Source: Liquorilactobacillus sucicola DSM 21376 = JCM 15457
GTDB lineage: Bacteria; Bacillota; Bacilli; Lactobacillales; Lactobacillaceae
Reading direction: 5' to 3'
DNA length: 64,000 bases
Assembly (NCBI RefSeq): GCF_000612445.1
Contig: NZ_BALC01000004.1
Coordinates: 230,301 to 294,300, forward strand
Made by a program: the position numbers and the translations under genes. The notes under the pieces were generated by a model that saw only the letters and a program-made list of their open reading frames with translations, was not told the origin of the DNA and ran no database searches. Position 1 is the first letter of the stretch. Every line of letters begins with the position of its first letter. This document shows positions 58,337 to 64,000 of this stretch, piece after piece.

Positions 58337-60019
58337 ATGAAAGATGATGAAAAATATTATGGAGCCGATGCGATCGTTGATAGTTTGATAAATCACGATG
58401 TTAAGTATGTTTTTGGCATACCCGGAGCTAAGATCGATCGCGTTTTTGAAAGATTAGAGAACCCAACTTCACCTGATGCACCAAAGCTCATTTTGACACG
58501 GCATGAACAAAATGCTGCCTTTATGGCAGCAGGGATCGGGCGTATCACAGGGAAACCAGGGGTTGTTTTGACGACATCTGGACCTGGAGCAAGTAACTTG
58601 GCAACAGGCCTTGTTACAGCGACAGCTGAAGGCGATCCTGTGCTGGCTATTTCTGGACAGGTTCAGAGAACAGACTTGTTGCGCTTGACACACCAGAGTA
58701 TGGATAATTCAGCGCTATTTGCTGCTATCACCAAGTATAGTGCAGAGGTACAGGATCCAGAGAACATTTCTGAGGTGCTTGCTAATGCCTATCAGGAAGC
58801 AGAAGCTGGTAAGCAGGGTGCCGGTTTTGTTTCGGTTCCGCAGGACGTAACGGACTCTGAGGTCAAGACACAAGTTATAAAGCCTCTGGTTGCACCTCAA
58901 TTAGGGCCTGCCAGTCCAATTGAGTCAACTTTATTGGCACAAAGGATTAAGGCAGCCAAATTACCGGTACTGCTGTTGGGGATGCGGGCATCATCACCGG
59001 AGACAACCAAGGCTATCCGCAATTTAATCGCAGAAACACATTTGCCAGTTGTGGAAACTTTTCAGGGTGCCGGTATTATTCCGCATAAAATGGAGGAAGA
59101 TTTCTTTGGTCGTGTTGGTTTATTCCGTAATCAACCAGGCGATCAATTGCTGAAAAACAGTGATTTGGTAGTGGCTATTGGGTATGATCCGATTGAATAT
59201 GAACCGCGAAATTGGAATGCAGATGGAAAGGCTAATATTGTTGTTATTGATACAATGAGAGCTGAAATAGATAAAAACTTTCAACCTGAACGCGAATTGG
59301 TTGGAGATATCGCGCAAACACTTGATTTTCTTTTGCCATATATGAAGGGATACAGTGTTTCTGCTTCTTCAAGAAATTATTTAACTGATTTGCACATTAA
59401 ATTTGAAGAACGGGACGAGGCTCCTGCTATTAAAGAAGGACAAATTTTGAATCACCCTCTAAGTGTTATCCGTGAGCTTCAAAAGAGGGTTACTGATGAA
59501 ATGACGGTCACTGTTGATGTAGGAAGCTTTTATATCTGGATGGCTCGGCACTTTAGAAGCTATGCACCTCGTCATTTATTGTTCAGCAATGGAATGCAAA
59601 CGCTGGGAGTTGCACTTCCGTGGGCAATAGCTGCTGCATTGGTTCGTCCTGAAACACAGGTAGTTTCTGTTTCTGGTGATGGTGGTTTTCTTTTTTCAAG
59701 TCAGGATTTGGAAACAGCAGTACGCCTAGGCTTGAACATTGTTCATATTATTTGGAATGATGGAAATTATGATATGGTCAAATTTCAAGAAGAATTGAAG
59801 TATGGCCGTGCGGCAGGTGTTAAGTTCGGCCCCGTTGATTTTGTTAAGTATGCAGAAAGTTTTGGTGCAACTGGTTTACGGGTGACTCAAGCGAGTGAAT
59901 TGGGGAAGGTCTTGGATCAGGCATTTGCAACCAAGGGGCCCGTAATTGTAGATGTGCCGGTCGATTACAGTTTTAACCAAGGTTTGGGTAAACAGATTTT
60001 AGATGATCAGATACACTAG
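58337..60019 (+). CDS. alsS: Catabolic acetolactate synthase
   Basis: A 560-residue thiamine-diphosphate enzyme that condenses two pyruvates to 2-acetolactate. [64 protein letters not shown] and the ThDP site [20 protein letters not shown] follow AlsS of Bacillus along its length. The GAKID segment separates it from pyruvate oxidase and biosynthetic IlvB. GAGGGAGC precedes ATG 58337. No alsD (acetolactate decarboxylase) follows; the next unit is the lysine riboswitch. The product could turn into diacetyl chemically or be used by an alsD elsewhere. Confidence 0.93.
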   Translation: MKDDEKYYGADAIVDSLINHDVKYVFGIPGAKIDRVFERLENPTSPDAPKLILTRHEQNAAFMAAGIGRITGKPGVVLTTSGPGASNLATGLVTATAEGDPVLAISGQVQRTDLLRLTHQSMDNSALFAAITKYSAEVQDPENISEVLANAYQEAEAGKQGAGFVSVPQDVTDSEVKTQVIKPLVAPQLGPASPIESTLLAQRIKAAKLPVLLLGMRASSPETTKAIRNLIAETHLPVVETFQGAGIIPHKMEEDFFGRVGLFRNQPGDQLLKNSDLVVAIGYDPIEYEPRNWNADGKANIVVIDTMRAEIDKNFQPERELVGDIAQTLDFLLPYMKGYSVSASSRNYLTDLHIKFEERDEAPAIKEGQILNHPLSVIRELQKRVTDEMTVTVDVGSFYIWMARHFRSYAPRHLLFSNGMQTLGVALPWAIAAALVRPETQVVSVSGDGGFLFSSQDLETAVRLGLNIVHIIWNDGNYDMVKFQEELKYGRAAGVKFGPVDFVKYAESFGATGLRVTQASELGKVLDQAFATKGPVIVDVPVDYSFNQGLGKQILDDQIH

Positions 60020-60057
60020 AATAGAAGATCCTTACTTGATTAATGCCTAGTGCAGTA

Positions 60058-60086
60058 TTGTTTTTAGAATTTTAAAAGTGTAGAAT
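60058..60086 (+). promoter_or_regulatory. Promoter of lysP leader
   Basis: TTGTTT (60058-60063), a 17-base spacer and TAGAAT (60081-60086). The predicted RNA starts right at the first helix of the lysine riboswitch. Confidence 0.55.
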
Positions 60087-60092
60087 GTTTTT

Positions 60093-60341
60093 ATCGAAGA
60101 GAGGTTGCAGATAATATTAGTAGTTATTTTGAGATGTTAAAGCATCGTTGAAGGATAACGAAAGGAGCATCTGCCGAAGCTGGTGTCGCTTTAACGGCAT
60201 TTTGCTGGGGGTCGGTTTAATAGACCGGAAACTGTCGCAACTGTATTTGCGGAGAGCTATCGAGTATGACTTTGATTTTTAGTTTACTAAACTGATTATT
60301 AAAAAAAGCCTTGCCGATGCAAAAATGCGGCAAGGTTTTTT
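60093..60341 (+). promoter_or_regulatory. Lysine riboswitch (L box) with terminator
   Basis: Conserved lysine-aptamer pieces appear in order: GAAGAGAGGTTGCAG (60096-60110), GAAAGGAGCATCTGCCGAAG, TTGCTGGGGGTCGGTT, ACCGGAAACTGTCGCAACTG and TGCGGAGAGCTATCGA (to 60263). A terminator follows, CCTTGCCG pairing with CGGCAAGG and a T run (60308-60340). With lysine bound, the terminator forms and transport is shut off. It lies directly before a lysine permease gene, which confirms the assignment. Confidence 0.95.
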
Positions 60342-60394
60342 AATTTAAGCAATTGAAGTATACGCATAGGCCTCAAAATTGGGGAGGTTTAAAA

Positions 60395-61852
60395 GTGAAA
60401 ATTGAACAGGATTCACAGCGGCCACAGATTAGACGGGCCCTGAAGACACGGCATTTATCAATGATTGCTTTAGGAGGAAGCATTGGGACTGGGCTATTTG
60501 TTGCTAGTGGCTCAGCAATCAGCACGGCTGGACCCGGTGGAGCACTTGTAGCGTACATTGGAATAGGATTGATGGTTTTCTTTTTGATGACGAGTTTGGG
60601 GGAAATGGCTACTTATCTGCCTGTGACGGGTTCTTTTGCAACATATTCTAAGCGTTTTGTTGATCCCGCACTTGGATTTGCGATGGGATGGAATTATTGG
60701 TTTAACTGGGCAATAACCTTGGCTGTTGACATTAGTACAGTTGCCCTTGTAATGAAGTTCTGGTTGCCAAGTATTCCTAGCTGGATTTTTAGCTTACTTG
60801 CTTTAACTATCATTTTTTGTATCAATGCTTTTTCTGTTCTTTCATTTGGTGAAACTGAATATTGGTTAGCACTAATCAAGGTTGTGACAGTTATTCTTTT
60901 TCTGATAGTTGGTGTACTGACAATTTTTGGTATCATGGGGGGACATGCTGTAGGATTAGAGAATCTTTTTTACAAAAAAGCTCCATTCGTTGGTGGAATT
61001 CCGACAATTCTTAGTGTCTTTGTTGTTGCTGGTTTTTCTTTTCAAGGCACAGAATTGATTGGGATAACGGCTGGAGAGTCTGAAACACCGGAAAAAAGTA
61101 TTCCAAAAGCAATCAAACAGGTTTTCTGGCGGATTCTATTGTTTTATATCTTATCGATTTTTGTTATAGCTTGTTTGATCCCATATACAAGTTCGAACTT
61201 ATTAGGTTCAGGTGCAAATGATATTGCGATCAGTCCATTTACCCTTGTGTTTCGCAGGGCGGGGCTTGCATCGGCAGCGAGTGTCATGAATGCTGTTATA
61301 TTAACTTCAGTATTATCGGCTGCAAATTCAGGAATGTACGCTTCAACAAGGATGCTGTATTCTTTAGCACGCAGCGGAGATGCTCCTAGAATATTTGGAT
61401 TACTGAACATTCGCGGTATCCCTTTCCCAGCCCTTTTAGGGACGACAGCTGTTGGTTTATTTACTTTTTTAGCTAGTGTCTATGGAACGAGAATCTACAC
61501 TTTTTTGGTTAGCGCAAGTGGGTTAACAGGTTTTATCGCATGGCTTGGAATTGCGATCTCACATTATCGATTTCGCAGAGCTTTCAAAAAACAGGGTAAG
61601 TCTTTGGACAAATTACGGTACCGAGCGAAGCTGTTTCCACTGGGACCGATTCTTTCATTGGTACTATGTATTCTGGTGATTATAGGACAAGATTTGAAGT
61701 CTTTTGCTAATTGGGACTGGCAAGCAATAGGAGTCAGCTATATGAGTGTCCCACTGTTTTTGGTTCTTTATTTTTATTATAAGTTTAAGCACCACACTAA
61801 GTTGATACCGTTGGAGTCAATTGATCTAACCCCGACGGATACCAAAAAATAG
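60395..61852 (+). CDS. lysP: Lysine-specific permease
   Basis: A 485-residue APC-superfamily transporter with about twelve helices. The N-terminus RALKTRHLSMIALGGSIGTG and LFVASGSAI, then GPGGALVAYI and FVDPALGFAMGWNYWFNW, follow LysP of other bacteria. The glutamate-containing FQGTELIGITAGESETPEKS is the amino-acid binding core. Regulation by the lysine riboswitch upstream gives the substrate. The start is GTG 60395, seven bases after GGGGAGG; an ATG 14 codons earlier lacks a ribosome site. Confidence 0.95.
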   Translation: MKIEQDSQRPQIRRALKTRHLSMIALGGSIGTGLFVASGSAISTAGPGGALVAYIGIGLMVFFLMTSLGEMATYLPVTGSFATYSKRFVDPALGFAMGWNYWFNWAITLAVDISTVALVMKFWLPSIPSWIFSLLALTIIFCINAFSVLSFGETEYWLALIKVVTVILFLIVGVLTIFGIMGGHAVGLENLFYKKAPFVGGIPTILSVFVVAGFSFQGTELIGITAGESETPEKSIPKAIKQVFWRILLFYILSIFVIACLIPYTSSNLLGSGANDIAISPFTLVFRRAGLASAASVMNAVILTSVLSAANSGMYASTRMLYSLARSGDAPRIFGLLNIRGIPFPALLGTTAVGLFTFLASVYGTRIYTFLVSASGLTGFIAWLGIAISHYRFRRAFKKQGKSLDKLRYRAKLFPLGPILSLVLCILVIIGQDLKSFANWDWQAIGVSYMSVPLFLVLYFYYKFKHHTKLIPLESIDLTPTDTKK

Positions 61853-61881
61853 TAGAGCTGTTCGGGCCTCAACTTCTGTAC

Positions 61882-61910
61882 TTGAATTTTTTAGTAATTG
61901 ATATTATGAT
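61882..61910 (+). promoter_or_regulatory. Promoter of the serS T-box leader
   Basis: TTGAAT (61882-61887), 17 bases, TATGAT (61905-61910). It lies 30 bases after the lysP stop. Confidence 0.65.
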
Positions 61911-61916
61911 GATACT

Positions 61917-62137
61917 ATAGTTATAGGGAAAACATCTGAGTTCGCCATAAGTAGACAAGAAGAGACATGATGGTTGCTGTGAATCATGACGTCGAAAATC
62001 CAGCGTTCGATTGTATGGGCAGGTAATGCTGCACGGGAGACCGTTATTTTTTGAGTGCGATGTTTTTTGTCGAACTTGGGTGGTACCGCGAATCGAGTCT
62101 TTTCGTCCCAATTGAGGGATGGAAGGACTTTTTTGTT
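61917..62137 (+). promoter_or_regulatory. T-box riboswitch of serS, probable serine (TCC) specifier
   Basis: The T-box core GGGTGGTACCGCG lies at about 62078-62090. A terminator follows: AGTCTTTTCGTCCC pairing with GGGATGGAAGGACT and a T run (62096-62136). Stem I begins AGTA-GAC (61950-61956), and GTC pairs back before GAAAA-TCC-A, placing a serine codon TCC at 61999-62001. The alignment offset is one base different from the two Met T-boxes here, so the triplet is less sure than the element. Uncharged tRNA-Ser would turn on serS. Confidence 0.9.
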
Positions 62138-62159
62138 TGTAAATGAAGGAGGAAATTAA

Positions 62160-63428
62160 ATGTTAGATATTAAGATGATTCGGCAAAATGTTGTAGAGGT
62201 AAAGGAAAGACTTGCCACGCGCGGAGTCAAAGCAGAAACTGTTGACAATTTGGTCGCGCAAGATCAAAAGCGGCGTGAACTGGTCGTTGAGAGTGAAACC
62301 TTACGACAGAAGAAAAATGAAGTATCTGAGGCGATAGCAACTGCAAAGCGGAACAAGGAAGATGCTAGTCAGCAAATAGCTGATATGAAGGAAGTTGGAG
62401 CTAAGATAAAAGCCTTGGAAGAAGAATTAAAAACCATAGATGCAAGTGTCAGGGATATGGCTGCACGATTGCCTAATCTGCCTAATCCAACTATTCCTGT
62501 TGGGCCGGATGAAGATGCAAACGTGGAGATAAAGGTAGTAGGTAAACCACGCAAGTTTTCTTTTGAACCTAAACCTCATTGGGAAATTGGCGAGAAACTT
62601 GGAATTTTAGATTTTGAACGCGGAGCAAAGGTTTCCGGCAGCCGTTTTTTGTTTTATAAGGGTTTAGGGGCTAAACTTGAACGTGCAGTTTATAATTTTA
62701 TGCTGGATGAACATGAAAAAGAAGGCTACACTGAAATACTTCCACCATATTTAGTAAATGGCGCTTCAATGTTTGGCACTGGTCAATTTCCTAAATTTAA
62801 GGAAGATGTTTTCCAAATTCAAGGACAGGATTTGACTTTGATTCCAACTGCAGAAGTACCTTTAACGAATTATTACCGTGATGAGGTTATTCCAGCAGAA
62901 AAATTGCCTGTTTACTTTACAGCTTTATCACCAGCCTTTAGATCTGAGGCTGGGAGTGCAGGACGTGACACACGGGGGTTGATCAGACTACATCAGTTCA
63001 ATAAAGTTGAGATGGTTAAGTACTGCAAACCCGAAAATTCATATGATGAATTGGAGAAAATGACTAAAAATGCGGGCAATATTCTGGAAAAGTTAGGATT
63101 GCCGTACCATATAATCACTCTGTCAACTGGTGATATGGGCTTTTCTGCTGCCATGACGCACGATCTTGAAGTATGGATTCCTGCACAGGATACGTATCGT
63201 GAAATATCGAGTTGTTCAAATTGTGAAGATTTTCAGGCTCGTCGCGCGCATATCCAGTACCGTGATGAAAATGGCAAGCTGCAGTTAGTGCATACATTGA
63301 ATGGTTCTGGTCTTGCTGTGGGAAGAACCGTGGCTGCTATTTTGGAAAATTATCAAAATGAAGACGGATCAGTAACGATTCCACAGGCCCTACAGCCTTA
63401 TATGCACGGTGTAGAAGTAATCAAGTGA
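62160..63428 (+). CDS. serS: Seryl-tRNA synthetase
   Basis: A 422-residue class II synthetase. The N-terminal long antiparallel coiled coil (about residues 25-100, [20 protein letters not shown]) holds the tRNA arm. Motif 2 is [20 protein letters not shown] and FNKVEM, and motif 3 is [20 protein letters not shown]. It charges tRNA-Ser with serine in the cytosol. AAGGAGGAAAT precedes ATG 62160. Controlled by the T-box directly upstream. Confidence 0.98.
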   Translation: MLDIKMIRQNVVEVKERLATRGVKAETVDNLVAQDQKRRELVVESETLRQKKNEVSEAIATAKRNKEDASQQIADMKEVGAKIKALEEELKTIDASVRDMAARLPNLPNPTIPVGPDEDANVEIKVVGKPRKFSFEPKPHWEIGEKLGILDFERGAKVSGSRFLFYKGLGAKLERAVYNFMLDEHEKEGYTEILPPYLVNGASMFGTGQFPKFKEDVFQIQGQDLTLIPTAEVPLTNYYRDEVIPAEKLPVYFTALSPAFRSEAGSAGRDTRGLIRLHQFNKVEMVKYCKPENSYDELEKMTKNAGNILEKLGLPYHIITLSTGDMGFSAAMTHDLEVWIPAQDTYREISSCSNCEDFQARRAHIQYRDENGKLQLVHTLNGSGLAVGRTVAAILENYQNEDGSVTIPQALQPYMHGVEVIK

Positions 63429-63494
63429 AATAATAAAAGTGTGTTGCTAGTCTGCTGAAGCGTATTAGTTCGTATAATGCAATGTTTAGAACAA

Positions 63495-63533
63495 GGGGAC
63501 CGGGTCAAAGTTCAATTTTGATCTGGTCCCCTG
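63495..63533 (+). terminator. Hairpin terminator after serS
   Basis: GGGGACCgGGTCAAAGTT (from 63495) pairs with the sequence ending TTGATCtGGTCCCC at 63531. It ends in TGTTTATT rather than a clean T run. A partial minus-strand copy of the dispersed element (63532-63550) adjoins it. Confidence 0.7.
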
Positions 63534-63760
63534 TTTATTCCATATAAATATTTTCCAATTTTGCTTGTAAGACACTAAATTAAAAATGAAAAGCGAACAA
63601 TATCATGGATTTATTTTTTATAATGTGTGATTTATAGATAAAGGCATGTTGTATTTTTGCAAAACGACCTTTTATGATCCTAAAAAATGAATATTGATAA
63701 AAGAATTTATTATTTAAAAAACACCTTGTTTTTAGCAAACACAAAAAAACAAAAAAATTG

Positions 63761-63789
63761 TTGACGTTAGGATGAATAGTTGGTATTAT
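63761..63789 (+). promoter_or_regulatory. rRNA-type promoter P1
   Basis: TTGACG (63761-63766), 17 bases, TATTAT (63784-63789), preceded by A-tracts (63742-63757) that could act as an UP element. It is the first of two promoters before the window edge. Confidence 0.7.
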
Positions 63790-63932
63790 ATTCATTGTTG
63801 TCAGGGCGACTTGAGATTTGTTGAGAGTTTTTCTTCTGTCCCGCTTGCCTTGACGGACAACGAGTTATATATTTTTTGATTATTTATACATTTTGAACGT
63901 GAAATGATTAATAAATATAAATCAGAATTATG

Positions 63933-64000
63933 TTGACATATAGTTGACTATAGTTTAGAATTAATACTCGTTGTTAACTTATGTAGACCTTTGAAAACTG
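63933..64000 (+). promoter_or_regulatory. rRNA-type promoter P2 and start of the 16S leader
   Basis: TTGACA (63933-63938), 17 bases, TAGAAT (63956-63961). The window ends in ACCTTTGAAAACTG, a sequence commonly found in the leader just upstream of 16S rRNA genes in lactobacilli. Two tandem strong promoters without a ribosome site or open frame fit an rRNA operon starting just outside. The 16S gene itself is not visible. Between 63550 and 63760 nothing else was recognised. Confidence 0.65.

Noticed and set aside
63761..64000. Calling a 16S rRNA gene
   Set aside because: Only promoters and the leader motif are inside the window; no base of the mature 16S gene can be shown.

Overview
The window looks like chromosomal DNA of a low-GC, homofermentative-type lactic acid bacterium (Lactobacillaceae; the genus is a guess, perhaps Liquorilactobacillus or a neighbour). 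The reasons are AT-rich DNA, strong GGAGG-type ribosome binding sites, amino-acid T-boxes and a lysine riboswitch, a perfect catabolite-responsive element, PepN, the glycerol-3-phosphate oxidase route, catabolic acetolactate synthase, a malolactic locus, and a type I-E CRISPR repeat of the Lactobacillus/Streptococcus kind. No tRNA or complete rRNA is present. The right edge runs into tandem strong promoters and a leader typical of an rRNA operon.

Layout. 1-1.4 kb: 3' end of dCTP deaminase (dcd) and a flavoprotein with a C-terminal cysteine cluster. 1.4-7.2 kb: a Met-type T-box, then a polar amino-acid ABC importer of cystine-importer type, a stand-alone LanC-like protein and an NAD(P)-binding protein. 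7.3-8.2 kb: an NmrA-like quinone reductase on the minus strand. 8.6-15.2 kb: a second Met T-box drives an aminotransferase, a 2-hydroxyacid-type dehydrogenase, metNIQ, luxS and an SDR. This is a methionine uptake, interconversion and recycling block. 15.2-28.0 kb: an accessory island containing relics of ISL3, IS256 and IS30 transposases and a complete type I-E system (cas3, cse1, cse2, cas7, cas5, cas6, cas1, cas2-dnaQ) with 17 full repeats. It is bounded by the intact SDR on the left and a decayed copy of the same SDR on the right. 28-39.6 kb: a DUF2252 protein, pepN, an AIF-like reductase, the glycerol operon glpK-glpO-glpF under a cre, and ackA. 39.9-44.1 kb: malolactic enzyme with a DASS-type anion transporter and the divergent LysR regulator mleR. 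44.3-50.0 kb: BceAB-like and Ytr-like ABC transporter genes plus a membrane protein. Four of these genes carry single-base frameshifts. 50.0-57.98 kb: housekeeping and regulatory genes (pseudouridine synthase, DtxR-type regulator, cold-shock protein, MFS exporter, LCP cell-wall ligase, DUF1634/TSUP pair, GNAT, Rrf2). 58.3-63.4 kb: alsS, lysine riboswitch with lysP, serine T-box with serS. 63.7-64 kb: rRNA-type promoters.

Functional threads. Sulfur amino-acid supply is doubly controlled by Met-specific T-boxes: two importers, a transaminase/dehydrogenase pair able to interconvert methionine and its 2-oxo/2-hydroxy analogues, and LuxS for homocysteine salvage. Carbon metabolism covers glycerol to dihydroxyacetone phosphate, acetate kinase, malolactic conversion and pyruvate overflow through AlsS. 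The most unusual items are the LanC-like gene inside a sulfur amino-acid operon, the paralogue pair flanking the CRISPR island, the cluster of frameshifts at 45.9-49.9 kb, and a dispersed intergenic element that sits beside long hairpin terminators.
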